Part shown: positions 24,319 through 33,542 of the stretch, in pieces
How positions within the stretch are numbered: position 1 is the first letter of the stretch
How the letters are laid out: every line of letters starts with the position of its first letter
DNA from: Chloroflexota bacterium
Lineage (GTDB): Bacteria > Chloroflexota > UBA6077 > FW602-bin22 > CADDYW01
Direction of reading: 5' to 3'
DNA: 64,000 bases
Assembly: GCA_902810745.1 (NCBI GenBank)
Contig: CADDYW010000001.1
Coordinates: 62,001 to 126,000, forward strand
Position numbers and translations under genes: made by a program
Notes under the pieces: model-generated
What the model was told of the DNA's origin: nothing
Database searches by the model: none
Seen by the model: the letters and a program-made list of their open reading frames with translations, nothing else

Positions 24319-26475
24319 TCAACGTCCCACTACCGCCATTGCATCTTCAGCCGCGATGGCGTCCACGGGGAACGTCTGACCGCACTGGTGACACCGTGCT
24401 TCGTTCCGCCCGGCCTCGACCAGCAATCCGCCGCACGCGGGGCACGGCGTGGGCAACGGCCGCTGCCAGATCGCAAACTCGCACGTCGGGTACAGCGAGC
24501 ATCCGTAGAACGGCCGACCGCGACGCGTCCGCTTCTCCACGAGGTCGCCCTCGTGGCACCTCGGGCACTTGACACCGAGCTTGAGCACGAGCGATCGCGC
24601 GTTTCGGCACGTCGGATAATTGCTGCAGGCGATGAACTTGCCGAAGCGACCGAGCTTGATCAGCATCGGGCTGCCGCACTTATCGCAGAGCTCCCCGGTC
24701 GGCTCCGGCTCGATCGAGACGGATGGCATCTGCTCATCCGCCCGTCGCAGCGTTTCCTCGAATGGTCCGTAGAACGCCGACAGCACCTCAACCCAGGGCG
24801 CACCATCATTGGCGATCTCGTCAAGCTTTTCTTCCATGTCCGCGGTAAAGCCGATATCGATGATATTCGGGAAATGCTCGGCCAGCAGGTCGGTCACGAG
24901 CTTGCCCAGCTCGGTCGGTCGAAGCTGGCGACCGTTCCGCTCGACGTAGCCGCGTTCCTGGATCGTGCTCAAGGTCGGTGCGTAGGTACTTGGCCGCCCG
25001 ACCCCATTTTCCTCCAGAGCCTTGACCAGCGTCGCATCGGTGTACCGAGGCGGCGGCTGGGTAAAGTGCTGCTCCGGGCTGACCTGGATCTGTCTCAGCT
25101 CCTCGCCCACCTCGACGCGTGGCAACGGACGCTGCTTCTCCTCGTCGCCGTCCTCCTCGTCGCGCCCTTCGGTATAGACCACGGTAAATCCCGCGAACTT
25201 GATCGTGGACCCGGTCGCGCGCACGAGATACGGACGCTTGTCGCGCGTCGGACCCGCACTCACGTCGACGGTGACGCTGTCGTAGATCGCGCTCGCCATC
25301 TGGCTTGCCACCATTCTCTGCCAGATCAGACGATAGAGGCGCGCCTGGTCCTGGGTCAGCTGCGCCTTGATCGAGTCGGGTGTCCGGCGAATCGCAGTCG
25401 GCCGGATGGCCTCGTGCGCCTCCTGGGCCCCCTTCGCCTTGGTCTTGTACACGTTGGGCGTCGCCGGGACGTACGCCGGGCCATAGACCTCGCGAATGAA
25501 ATCCAGCGCTTCCTTCTGAGCCGATTCCGCCACGTTGGTCGAGTCGGTCCGCATATAGGTGATCAAACCGACGTTACCTTCGCCACGCAGCGTCACGCCT
25601 TCGTACAGCTGCTGGGCCACGGCCATGGTTCGCTTGGCGCTAAAACCAAGCTTCCGCGAAGCCTCCTGCTGCAGCGTGCTCGTCGTGAAGGGCGCGGACG
25701 GGTGCCGCGTCACATCCCGCTGGCGAACGTCAGCAACGATAAACGAAGACTGTCGCAGCGCGTCGGCGACCGCCATGGCCGACGCCTCGTCGGCCAGCTC
25801 GGGCTTCTGTCCATCGATCTGCACGAGCTTTGCGATGAACGTTCGCGGCTTCGTTCGCCCGGGCTCCTTCAGCTTCGAGAGCTCGACGTCGATCGTCCAG
25901 TATTCCTGCGGGACAAAGTTCTCGATCTCGCGCTCGCGATCGACCACCAGGCGCACGGCGACTGATTGAACTCGGCCGGCCGAGAGTCCGCGCTTGCTGA
26001 TCTTCCGCCGCAGGAGCGGGCTCAAGCTGTAGCCGACCAGGCGATCGAGAATCCGTCGAGCCTGCTGGGCTTCGACGAGCCGCATGTTGATCGCCCGCGG
26101 CGACGCGAACGCGCGACGGATCGCGTCACGCGTTATCTCGTGAAACTCGACGCGATGGACCCGGGACGGATCTTTGAGATTCAGTGCTTCCGCGAGATGC
26201 CACGAGATCGCCTCGCCCTCGCGATCCGGGTCGGTCGCGAGATACACGTCCTCGGCCTCCTTGACGTGGCTTCGCAGCTTTCGCACGATATCTTTCTTCT
26301 TCTCTGGGATTACGTAGCGTGGCGCAAAGTTGTGCTCGATGTCCACGCCCAGTCGATTCGCCGGGAGGTCGCGAATGTGTCCGATCGACGCCTCGACGAC
26401 GTAATTTCGCCCGAGGAATCGTCCAACCGTTCGTGCCTTTGTCGGCGATTCGACAATAACAAGCTTCTTTGCCAT
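24319..26475 (-). CDS. topA: DNA topoisomerase I (type IA)
   Basis: Relaxes negative supercoils through a 5'-phosphotyrosine intermediate. The 718-residue product has the N-terminal TOPRIM domain (KLVIVESPTKA; acidic TDPDREGEAI near 81-90) and the active-site tyrosine Y307 in GLITYMRTDSTN. At the C terminus are three zinc-ribbon modules: CDKCG...C-x4-C, CPRCH...C-x4-C and a shorter CPACG...CHQCG. It is co-transcribed after dprA (25-nt gap), a frequent pairing. Confidence 0.97.
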   Translation of the reverse strand: MAKKLVIVESPTKARTVGRFLGRNYVVEASIGHIRDLPANRLGVDIEHNFAPRYVIPEKKKDIVRKLRSHVKEAEDVYLATDPDREGEAISWHLAEALNLKDPSRVHRVEFHEITRDAIRRAFASPRAINMRLVEAQQARRILDRLVGYSLSPLLRRKISKRGLSAGRVQSVAVRLVVDREREIENFVPQEYWTIDVELSKLKEPGRTKPRTFIAKLVQIDGQKPELADEASAMAVADALRQSSFIVADVRQRDVTRHPSAPFTTSTLQQEASRKLGFSAKRTMAVAQQLYEGVTLRGEGNVGLITYMRTDSTNVAESAQKEALDFIREVYGPAYVPATPNVYKTKAKGAQEAHEAIRPTAIRRTPDSIKAQLTQDQARLYRLIWQRMVASQMASAIYDSVTVDVSAGPTRDKRPYLVRATGSTIKFAGFTVVYTEGRDEEDGDEEKQRPLPRVEVGEELRQIQVSPEQHFTQPPPRYTDATLVKALEENGVGRPSTYAPTLSTIQERGYVERNGRQLRPTELGKLVTDLLAEHFPNIIDIGFTADMEEKLDEIANDGAPWVEVLSAFYGPFEETLRRADEQMPSVSIEPEPTGELCDKCGSPMLIKLGRFGKFIACSNYPTCRNARSLVLKLGVKCPRCHEGDLVEKRTRRGRPFYGCSLYPTCEFAIWQRPLPTPCPACGGLLVEAGRNEARCHQCGQTFPVDAIAAEDAMAVVGR

Positions 26476-26500
26476 GAATTGCGTGCTACCTCTCTGTAGG

Positions 26501-27586
26501 TCAGCGGCCCGTCGTCACGTAATGCATCCCGCCCACGTGCCGTGCCATTCCCTTCAGCTCGAGCAGCGCCAGCGCACTGCTCACGGCACTAACCGGCAGA
26601 TTCACCTGCCGCACGATCTCGTCGATGTGCAACGGCTCACCGGATAGAACGTCGAGAAGAGACCGCTCGACCGGATCATCGGGCGCGATCGACCGGAACG
26701 CAAGCTGCTGACCAACCGTGGTGACGTCCAGCTCGTCGAGAATGTCCTGAGCCTCCTGGACGAGCTTTGCTCCTTGCTGGATCAGACGATTCGTTCCGAC
26801 GCTGCTTGCCGCGAGGATACTCCCGGGAACAGCCAGAACATCACGCCCCTGCTCAACAGCAAAGTTCGCGGTGATCAACGCACCGCTCGTTTCACCCGCC
26901 TCGACCACGAGGGTCGCGCGAGTCATCCCACTGATGATCCGGTTTCGCGCTGGGAAGTTTCCTGCCTCGGGCGGAGTCCCACAGGGATACTCGGAGATGA
27001 TCGCGCCACTCTGAGCGATATCTCGCGCCAGTGCCCGGTGATCCGGCGGGTAGACGACGTCCACCCCGGACGCGACGACGGCAATCGTCCGGCCACCTGC
27101 CGCCAGCGCGGCGCGGTGCGCCACGGCGTCGATGCCCCGCGCCAGCCCACTCACGATCGTAACGCCACGCCCGGCGACTTCCTCGACGAGTCGCTCGCAG
27201 GCCTGCTTCCCATAGACCGTCGCGCGGCGCGTGCCGACGACGGCCAGCGACAGCTCGTCCGACGATCTCAGCATTCCCCGAACGTACAACAGCGGCGGGG
27301 CATCGGCGACGTGCTTGAGCAGCGCGGGATAGCTCTCATCCTGGAGAGTAACGAGAACGATCCCAGCTTTCTCGATTCGCTCCATCTCGCGGTCCAGGTC
27401 GATACGGACCCGCCGCGCGACGAGAACTTCGAGTGTTTTCGCGTCCAGTCCGGCTCGACCGAGCTCCTGGGGGCTGGCGCGCCAGGCAGCCTCGGCAGTT
27501 CCGAAGTAGCTCAGAAGGCGCCGAAACCGCGATGGCCCCACCCCGGATACGAGATTGAACGCAAGCCAGTACGGGACGTCACTCAT
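26501..27586 (-). CDS. dprA: DNA-processing protein DprA
   Basis: Loads RecA on incoming single-stranded DNA during natural transformation. The 361-residue protein has an N-terminal helix-hairpin-helix/SAM-like region, the Rossmann-like core (LAVVGTRRATVYG, GLARGIDAVAH, ISEYPCGTPPEAGNFPARNRIISG) and a C-terminal winged-helix domain (about 290-361). First gene of the operon with topA, pepP, xseA and xseB. A TACAAT about 40 nt upstream of the start may be the -10. It suggests, but does not prove, competence. Confidence 0.96.
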   Translation of the reverse strand: MSDVPYWLAFNLVSGVGPSRFRRLLSYFGTAEAAWRASPQELGRAGLDAKTLEVLVARRVRIDLDREMERIEKAGIVLVTLQDESYPALLKHVADAPPLLYVRGMLRSSDELSLAVVGTRRATVYGKQACERLVEEVAGRGVTIVSGLARGIDAVAHRAALAAGGRTIAVVASGVDVVYPPDHRALARDIAQSGAIISEYPCGTPPEAGNFPARNRIISGMTRATLVVEAGETSGALITANFAVEQGRDVLAVPGSILAASSVGTNRLIQQGAKLVQEAQDILDELDVTTVGQQLAFRSIAPDDPVERSLLDVLSGEPLHIDEIVRQVNLPVSAVSSALALLELKGMARHVGGMHYVTTGR

Positions 27587-27772
27587 CGCACCGTCGATGG
27601 ACGGCTGTTCGCTGGAGATATTGTACCACAGCCCGCGGGAGCGACCGGTCGTGCAGATCCGCTCTCCCAGGCCAGGTTACGGAACGGGGATCACGATGGC
27701 GGCACGTGTCCACGCTCGCTCTCTCGCCAGTATCACCGCTCGTCCGCCACTCCGGCCATCGTCCGGTCATCT

Positions 27773-28996
27773 TCAAAGATCCGCCCGATCGAGCTGAAAT
27801 GCTTCGTGGAGCGCGCGAACTGCCTCGACCACGTGTGCACTTCCAATCAAGCACGTGATCCGAATCTCCGACGTGGTAATCATGTCGATATTGACCTGAT
27901 GGTCGGCGAGTGCTCGGAACATGCGCGCGGCATAGCCGGGCGCGTGCTGCATCCCGGTCCCGACGATCGATACCTTGGCCAGATCCGTGCTGCTGACCAC
28001 ATCCGTGGCGCGGATCTCTTCCGACACGGACTGCACGATTCGGAGCGCCCGCTCCAGATCGCTCCGCGCCACGGTAAAGGAAAGATCCGTCACGCCGTGG
28101 ATACTCGCGTTCTGAACGATCACATCCACGCTGATATTGGCCTCGGCAAGCGGCTGGAACAGCGCCGCGGCGATGCCTGGACGATCTGGCACGCCCACCA
28201 CGGTAATCTTTGCCACGTCCGTATCGTGGGCAATGCCACGGACCTTGTTGCGAAGCTCCATCGCCGTTTCTCCATGAATCAACGTCCCCGGATTGGTATT
28301 GAAGCTCGATCGGACGACGATCGGGACGCCGTAGACGCTTCCAAGCTCGACCGCTCGCGGATGCATGACTTTCGCTCCCTGCTGGGCAAGCTCGAGCATC
28401 TCCTCGTACGAGATCTCCTTCAGCTTCTGCGCTCGGGGCTCGATCCGCGGATCGGCGGTGTACACACCGTCGACGTCCGTGTAGATCTCACACAGGTTGG
28501 CACCCAGGATCGCGGCCATCGCCACTGCGGTCGTATCGGAGCCGCCGCGGCCGAGCGTCGTTATGTCGAACTCTTCGGTGATCCCCTGGAAGCCTGCTAC
28601 GACGACGATCCGTCCGGCTGCCAGTTCACGGTGCACGCGTGACGGATCGACGGCAATAATCCGCGCCCGACTGTAGCTAGCGTCGGTCTTGATGCCGGCT
28701 TGGGCGCCCGTGAGCGAGATTGCCTCGTATCCCATGTGGCGGAGTGTCATCGCCATCAGAGTGCAAGAGATCGTTTCGCCGGTCGAGAGGAGCAGGTCGA
28801 GCTCGCGATCATCCGGCTCTTTCGCCAGCTGACGAGCGAGCCTGATCAGATCGTCAGTGGTATCGCCCATGGCCGATACGACCACGACGATGGGGCGGCC
28901 GGATTGGCGACTGGCAATGATTCTCTCGGCAACCGCCCGAATGCGCTCGGCGTTCGCCAGGGAGCTTCCGCCATATTTCTGAACCAGGATCTCCAT
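27773..28996 (-). CDS. lysC: Aspartate kinase
   Basis: First step of the aspartate pathway to lysine, threonine and methionine. The 407-residue product has KYGGSS at 7-12 and the kinase core (GFQGITEEFDITTLGRGGSDTTA). Two C-terminal ACT domains (about 255-405) imply feedback control by an end-product amino acid. ATG 28996 is chosen because GAGGAGAGG is 10 nt upstream and the family begins at this residue; an in-frame extension to 29029 is not conserved. A 186-nt gap without recognised features separates it from dprA. Confidence 0.95.
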   Translation of the reverse strand: MEILVQKYGGSSLANAERIRAVAERIIASRQSGRPIVVVVSAMGDTTDDLIRLARQLAKEPDDRELDLLLSTGETISCTLMAMTLRHMGYEAISLTGAQAGIKTDASYSRARIIAVDPSRVHRELAAGRIVVVAGFQGITEEFDITTLGRGGSDTTAVAMAAILGANLCEIYTDVDGVYTADPRIEPRAQKLKEISYEEMLELAQQGAKVMHPRAVELGSVYGVPIVVRSSFNTNPGTLIHGETAMELRNKVRGIAHDTDVAKITVVGVPDRPGIAAALFQPLAEANISVDVIVQNASIHGVTDLSFTVARSDLERALRIVQSVSEEIRATDVVSSTDLAKVSIVGTGMQHAPGYAARMFRALADHQVNIDMITTSEIRITCLIGSAHVVEAVRALHEAFQLDRADL

Positions 28997-29090
28997 GCGT
29001 TGCGTTCCTCTCCTCGTAGACGGCGACACATTCTATCATAGCCCATGGCAATCCAGACGGAATTCCTAGGACTATTATCTCGACGCCGCA

Positions 29091-29120
29091 TTGCCATCAG
29101 GGCGGGCATTCTGCTATAGT
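29091..29120 (+). promoter_or_regulatory. Predicted promoter of the glycosyltransferase gene at 29191
   Basis: TTGCCA (29091-29096), 18 nt and TATAGT (29115-29120) with a TGC extension, divergent from lysC. Confidence 0.45.
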
Positions 29121-29190
29121 CACGCACGCAAAACTTCCGCTCTGCCGAGCCGATAACCGTTGGCTGGTCGGCGGCTCGCTCGAGGAAACC

Positions 29191-30066
29191 GTGACACTTG
29201 TCGAGGTCCAGTCCACCATCGACTCGCTAAAGCCGCCTGCTATCACGTCCGAAACGATCGACGTCGGCGTTCTGACGAAGGGGAAGCCGACACTCGGGAT
29301 GGCTTTGACCAGTCTTCTCCTGCAGGAAGATGTGCAGCTTCGCATCCACATTGTCGATACGGCAGCGCGTCCGGTGGTCAGCCGCGATGACGTTCGCTTT
29401 GCTCTACGTCTGGCCAGCGACCGACACGTCCAGTGCAGCTATGAATACACCGGGGAGTCGGATCTCGCCTTTTCGACCGGGAAGGCCCGCCTGGTGAGGA
29501 TTCTCGACGGAAGCCACCTGTGCTTCATGGATGATGACGTGGTCGTGCCGTCCCGCGCGCTGCGATGCCTGCTCGAGACCGCTCGGCAGCACGGCACCTA
29601 CGGCTACATCAGCCCGTTGTGCACCAACTCCGCCAGCTTCCCGGGAGCACGGCCCGGAATCTCACCCGGTTCGCTCATCTACCAGGACGCGCTCGTGCGT
29701 CGCGTTCTACTCGAGTACTACGAGACGACTGTCGACGTTCTGGATCGGCGCCGAAGCAGCCAGAAAGTCTGGGAAACTGCCTTCCTCACCGCTCTGTTCG
29801 ACGAGCTCCAGCGGCCAAAGATTCGACAGCGAGATCTCGTCATCTACCACCTGGACTATCACGAGCCTCCGTGCTGTATCGACGAGGAGCCCACCGTGAT
29901 CGCCCGGTCGACTGCGCTCGCCCGGGAGCTTGCCGCGAAGGTCCGAACTCAGGATGGCTTGCTCCTGGACCCTGCTCGCCCGCGTCGACGGCCGATAGAT
30001 GAGCCGCGCCAGCCCCGACGTCGGTGGGCGCGGCGGGCTCTCCGAATGCTCTCCTGGGTACGCTGA
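29191..30066 (+). CDS. GT-A fold glycosyltransferase (family 2-like)
   Basis: Predicted nucleotide-sugar transferase, 291 residues. The N-terminal half has the GT2-like nucleotide-binding opening (IDVGVLTKGKPTLGMALTSLL) and a metal-binding acidic triad, D114-D116 in CFMDDDVVVP. The C terminus is strongly basic (RRRWARRAL), which could associate with membrane or polyanion. Acceptor and donor cannot be inferred. It is followed by heptose-phosphate enzymes and a GT4 gene, so a role in surface glycan synthesis is likely. No hydrophobic anchor is seen. Confidence 0.78.
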   Translation: MTLVEVQSTIDSLKPPAITSETIDVGVLTKGKPTLGMALTSLLLQEDVQLRIHIVDTAARPVVSRDDVRFALRLASDRHVQCSYEYTGESDLAFSTGKARLVRILDGSHLCFMDDDVVVPSRALRCLLETARQHGTYGYISPLCTNSASFPGARPGISPGSLIYQDALVRRVLLEYYETTVDVLDRRRSSQKVWETAFLTALFDELQRPKIRQRDLVIYHLDYHEPPCCIDEEPTVIARSTALARELAAKVRTQDGLLLDPARPRRRPIDEPRQPRRRWARRALRMLSWVR

Positions 30067-30103
30067 TCTCGCCTGGCACGTCCCGTGCCTCTTCGTCTTT
30101 GCT

Positions 30104-31105
30104 ATGGTATGGGCGTTGCCTGAGCTCGTTCGCCGCTTCTCCGGCGTTCGCGTCGCCGTCCTCGGCGACCTGATGCTGGACCGCTACATCACGGGCCGTG
30201 TGCGCCGAATCAGTCCTGAAGCGCCGGTGCCGGTCGTCGAAGTGGAGCGTACGTTCGAGCGACCTGGCGGCGCTGCCAATGTCGCGGCCAACGTGCGTGC
30301 TCTTGGGGCTGTCACGACCATCATCGGGCTGATCGGCACCGACCCCGACGGCGATCGGCTTCGCGCGGTGCTTGCCGAGGCCGGGCTCTCCGCCGATTGG
30401 ATAATCGCTCCGGTGGACCGGTCGACCACGGTGAAGACGCGAATCGTCGCCCACGGCCAGCAGATCGTTCGTGTCGATCGCGAGTCGACCCGGGTCCTGG
30501 ACGACGAGACGGCTGGTGCCCTCGTGGAGGCGTTTCTGCACGTCGACGGTCCCGACGTCGTGATTCTTTCCGATTACGGAAAGGGCGTGCTGTCGGCACC
30601 GGTGTGCTCGGAGATTATCTCTCACTGCCACAAGCGAGGGGTACCGGTGATCGTGGATCCCAAGGGCAACGATTACCGGCGGTACATGCACGCGACCGCC
30701 GTCACGCCCAATCAGCACGAAGCAGCACAGGCGCTCGGGGTCCAGAACGTCGCCGACCTTTCTTTTCAACGGGCGCGAGAGTACTTTCTCGACGAGCTGG
30801 AGATGGAGGCAGCCCTGATTACCCAGGGTGAGCTGGGAATGACGCTCCTCATCCCACGCCATTCCCCGATTCAGTTTCCCGCGACCGCGCGCGACGTCGC
30901 CGACGTGACCGGTGCTGGCGACACCGCTACCAGCGTCTTTGCCATGACCGTGGCGATCGGCGGATCGTTTCAGGACGCCGCGCTTCTGGCCAATGCCGCC
31001 GCGGGAATCGTCGTCGGTAAGGCAGGAACAGCCCTGGTCAGCCCTGACGAGCTGATCGAGGCCGTGCAGCCTCGCGCAGTCGTCCGTGGCCATCGGCCTC
31101 GATGA
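30104..31105 (+). CDS. hldA: PfkB-family D-glycero-beta-D-manno-heptose-7-phosphate kinase (HldE N-domain type)
   Basis: Ribokinase-fold sugar kinase of about 333 residues. It resembles the kinase half of HldE: GDLMLDRYITGRVRRISPEAPVPVV near the start, GGAANVAANVRALGA, SDYGKGVLS, and the catalytic DVTGAGDT. It lacks the cytidylyl/adenylyltransferase half of bifunctional HldE, so it is a stand-alone kinase. The ATG at 30104 is tentative because no ribosome site is evident; an open frame extends upstream to 29999 inside the preceding gene. Its last 68 nt overlap the convergent gmhB. Confidence 0.82.
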   Translation: MVWALPELVRRFSGVRVAVLGDLMLDRYITGRVRRISPEAPVPVVEVERTFERPGGAANVAANVRALGAVTTIIGLIGTDPDGDRLRAVLAEAGLSADWIIAPVDRSTTVKTRIVAHGQQIVRVDRESTRVLDDETAGALVEAFLHVDGPDVVILSDYGKGVLSAPVCSEIISHCHKRGVPVIVDPKGNDYRRYMHATAVTPNQHEAAQALGVQNVADLSFQRAREYFLDELEMEAALITQGELGMTLLIPRHSPIQFPATARDVADVTGAGDTATSVFAMTVAIGGSFQDAALLANAAAGIVVGKAGTALVSPDELIEAVQPRAVVRGHRPR

Positions 31106-31706
31106 TGACTCGGGCGGCATCGAGGAGGGAATCGAACCGCGGGTAGGCGGAAGAAGTCTCGCTGGTTCCTACCAGGAGCGCCCGGCAGCCAGCCGCTCGT
31201 GCAGCTTCTAAGTCGGTTGGCGTGTTCCCGATGAGCCAGGAGCGACCGAGATCAATCGCCCAGTCCGACGCCGCGCGAAAGAGCATGCCAGGCGCAGGTT
31301 TACGGCAGTCACACGGCACCGCCAGCGCGCGATTCGTCCCTTCCACGTGGTGCGGACAGTAATAGTACGCCGCGACGTTCACTCCCGAGTCCGCGAGAAT
31401 ACTATCCAGGCGCTCGTGCATCCGGCCGAGTGCGCTTTCGTCGAAGAAGCCCCTGGCAATTCCGGATTGATTGGTCACGACGATCAACAGATAGCCAGCC
31501 TCCTGCAAGACACTCAGCCCCTCGGCCACGCCCGGGAGCAGCTCGATCGTGTTCGGGTCCGCGGAGTACGGCCGATCGACGATCAGCGTGCCATCGCGAT
31601 CGAGGAAGACAGCGCGTCTCGGTTCGGACGTCGGGCAGGCTGCCCGACGATCCCCACAGGCGCGGATCGTTCGTCCGGAGGTCCTGCTTGCGCGATAGTC
31701 CGACAC
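31038..31706 (-). CDS. gmhB: D-glycero-beta-D-manno-heptose 1,7-bisphosphate 7-phosphatase (HAD family)
   Basis: Dephosphorylates heptose bisphosphate on the way to ADP- or GDP-heptose. The 222-residue protein has HAD motif I FLDRDGTLIVD (about 34-44), motif II VVTNQSGIARG, and the zinc-binding Cys/His cluster typical of GmhB (YYCPHH ... CDCRKPAPGM). GTG 31706 has GGTGA 6 nt upstream. The C terminus overlaps the convergent kinase gene by 68 nt. Together with hldA it covers two consecutive steps of the heptose pathway. Confidence 0.9.
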   Translation of the reverse strand: MSDYRASRTSGRTIRACGDRRAACPTSEPRRAVFLDRDGTLIVDRPYSADPNTIELLPGVAEGLSVLQEAGYLLIVVTNQSGIARGFFDESALGRMHERLDSILADSGVNVAAYYYCPHHVEGTNRALAVPCDCRKPAPGMLFRAASDWAIDLGRSWLIGNTPTDLEAARAAGCRALLVGTSETSSAYPRFDSLLDAARVIIEADGHGRLREAARPRSARQG

Positions 31707-31974
31707 GGCAGCTCACCCGGCACGGCGACGTGAGCCCGGGCGCGATCAGGCACACCCCCGGGAAAGCTCCAATCCGATGCCAGGATCGGGCACGCCCGCG
31801 AGTGTGCCGATTCGCCCCCTCGGCGGATGGGCGTTTCGTCGTGCCAGTTCGATGAGGCACTTTTGATGCCGTTCGACTCTCGACGGCGGGTGTGCTCGCG
31901 CTCGCCCTCCTCAAGCGGGCACGATGCTTGCGCTTCATCTTCAGCTGTAAGAGTGGCTGAGAACGGAACACTCC
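31707..31974. other. Divergent intergenic region, no element recognised
   Basis: A 268-bp gap between gmhB (minus) and the GT4 gene (plus). I find no clear promoter pair, RNA fold or small gene with a ribosome site. A long opposite-strand reading frame through it continues into GT4 and looks like a shadow. Confidence 0.4.
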
Positions 31975-33021
31975 ATGCGAATCGCGGTCATCTCCACGCC
32001 ACACATCCCTACTCCTCCACGTGGCTACGGTGCGTCCGAGCTCATCGCTGGCCTGCTGGCCGAGGGTCTCCAGCGCAGAGGACACGAGGTGCGCCTCTTC
32101 GCCTGCTCTGGCTCGACCGCGACGGTAAGCGAATGTCGAAGCTTTCAGGAGACGAAGCTCGCCACCACGTTCGAGCAGCGTGAGCTGATCCACGTGGGAT
32201 ACGCGATCGACGCCGCGCGCGGCTGCGATCTCATCCACAATCACTGTCTGGCCGTTGGACCGGCGTTCTCTCGCCTTGTCGAGACACCGTTCCTCACGAC
32301 ACTGCACTATCTCTCTCCGATCGTCAACGCGTTCCCGGCTGCTGCCTACGTGGCGGTCAGCGACCAGCAGATGCGCTCTCTCCCGGCACTGAATATCCTG
32401 GGGCGGGTTTACAACGGCATCGACCTGCGGCAGTTTCCGCTGTCTCTCCAGCACGACGATTATCTGCTGTTCCTCGGGCGATTCCACCCGAACAAGGGCG
32501 TGGACCGCGCTATTGACGTCGCGCGCACGCTGGACCGGCCCCTCGTCATCGCCGCTCCGGATCCCCCGGACGATCAGCGCGCCTGGTTCGAGCATCACGT
32601 TCGACCTCACCTGCGAGGACGGATCGAATGGATCGGGCCGGTCGAAGGCGAAGCGAAGGCGCGCCTGCTCGGGCGTGCCGCCGCGACGCTGCTTCCCGTT
32701 CGCTGGGATGAGCCGTTCGGCATCGTGGCGATCGAATCGATGGCGTGTGGCACCCCGCCGGTCGCGATCCGCCGGGGAGCATTTCCCGAGCTGATCGTCG
32801 ATGGCGTATCCGGCTATCTCGTCGACGACCCGGCCGATCTGGCCACGGCGGTCGTCCGGGTCTCGGACCTAGATCCCATCACCTGTCGCCTGCACGTCGA
32901 GCAGCACTTTTCCGCCGATCGGATGGTCGACGCCTACCTTGAGCTGTATCGGAACTACCTGATGAGATCCTGCGCAAGTCGGACGAAGACGAAGCTCGGT
33001 ACGGGAACCCCATCCTCGTAG
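31975..33021 (+). CDS. Glycosyltransferase family 4 (GT-B fold)
   Basis: A 348-residue retaining glycosyltransferase. The N-terminal acceptor-side opening MRIAVISTPHIPTPPRGYGASEL is typical. Later come FLGRFHPNKGVDRAI and the donor-site EX7E region (DEPFGIVAIESMACGTPPVA) with GVSGYLVDD following. Sugar specificity is unknown. The stop lies inside the convergent nucleotidyltransferase gene (67-nt overlap). Context with heptose genes and GT2 suggests surface or exopolysaccharide assembly. Confidence 0.9.
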   Translation: MRIAVISTPHIPTPPRGYGASELIAGLLAEGLQRRGHEVRLFACSGSTATVSECRSFQETKLATTFEQRELIHVGYAIDAARGCDLIHNHCLAVGPAFSRLVETPFLTTLHYLSPIVNAFPAAAYVAVSDQQMRSLPALNILGRVYNGIDLRQFPLSLQHDDYLLFLGRFHPNKGVDRAIDVARTLDRPLVIAAPDPPDDQRAWFEHHVRPHLRGRIEWIGPVEGEAKARLLGRAAATLLPVRWDEPFGIVAIESMACGTPPVAIRRGAFPELIVDGVSGYLVDDPADLATAVVRVSDLDPITCRLHVEQHFSADRMVDAYLELYRNYLMRSCASRTKTKLGTGTPSS

Positions 33022-33542
33022 GCGTGAACGATTGCCTGGAGTACCTTCCTGGGGTTTCGCGTGGCCCGCGACGAGAGATACTCCCAGTCCATCGGCTCGG
33101 AGGCGAGAAGTGAGATGGCGTCGAGCCAGTGCTTGGGCGCAGACGGGGTTGCCGCCGCCGCCTTCATCACGAACAGGTCCTCGGGCGGCATGATCGGCAG
33201 ACGCGCGTGGTCGATCGTCATCCAGCGTGCTCGACGAAAGGTCTCGTCGCCGACATGAACGACCCCGGTCGACTCGTAGATGATGTCCACGGTCACGTCG
33301 CTCTTGATTGCCTTGTAGAGCCAGCGGGGATCTTCGATCCAGACGTAGAACCCGCTCTCAGCGAGGGCGTCGAGCGCACGCGGCGCATCCACCGGGCGCA
33401 CGAAGAGATCGATGTCGTTGACTGTCTCCCGCAGGTGGTAGGCCTCGGCAGCCAGTCCGCCGCCTACGACGAACGGGATACGGTGTCGCTGGAGCGCCAG
33501 GCTCGCATCCTCCAGAATGGCGAACAGAGCTTCGCGCCTCAC
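32955..33542 (-). CDS. Nucleotidyltransferase-fold protein (MNT/AbiEii-like)
   Basis: About 195 residues with the NT-superfamily core: VVGGGLAAEAYHLRETVNDIDLFV holds the GG(A/G) and DxD metal motif near residues 25-48. Relatives include aminoglycoside-type nucleotidyltransferases and AbiEii-type toxins; no antitoxin gene is adjacent, so function is open. The start is uncertain. GTG 33542 forms a GTGA overlap with a 27-codon upstream reading frame that has a strong ribosome site. TTG 33551 with GAGGTGG 5 nt upstream is an alternative. The frame stays open to 33902. It overlaps the GT4 3' end by 67 nt. Confidence 0.7.
   Translation of the reverse strand: MRREALFAILEDASLALQRHRIPFVVGGGLAAEAYHLRETVNDIDLFVRPVDAPRALDALAESGFYVWIEDPRWLYKAIKSDVTVDIIYESTGVVHVGDETFRRARWMTIDHARLPIMPPEDLFVMKAAAATPSAPKHWLDAISLLASEPMDWEYLSSRATRNPRKVLQAIVHAYEDGVPVPSFVFVRLAQDLIR

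Noticed and set aside
24388-25965. Open frame of about 525 codons on the plus strand opposite topA
   Set aside because: It lies entirely antisense to a well-conserved gene, has no recognisable motifs or ribosome site, and arises from G+C-rich codon usage.
26774-28642. Open frame of about 620 codons opposite dprA and lysC
   Set aside because: It crosses two conserved genes and the gap between them, has no family resemblance, and is a shadow frame.
29840-31120. Open frame of about 425 codons opposite the GT2 and heptose kinase genes
   Set aside because: Antisense shadow; both plus-strand genes have clear family motifs.
32955-33542. AbiEii-type toxin-antitoxin or phage-defence system
   Set aside because: Only a nucleotidyltransferase-fold gene is present; no antitoxin gene is adjacent, and the neighbours are glycan and housekeeping genes.
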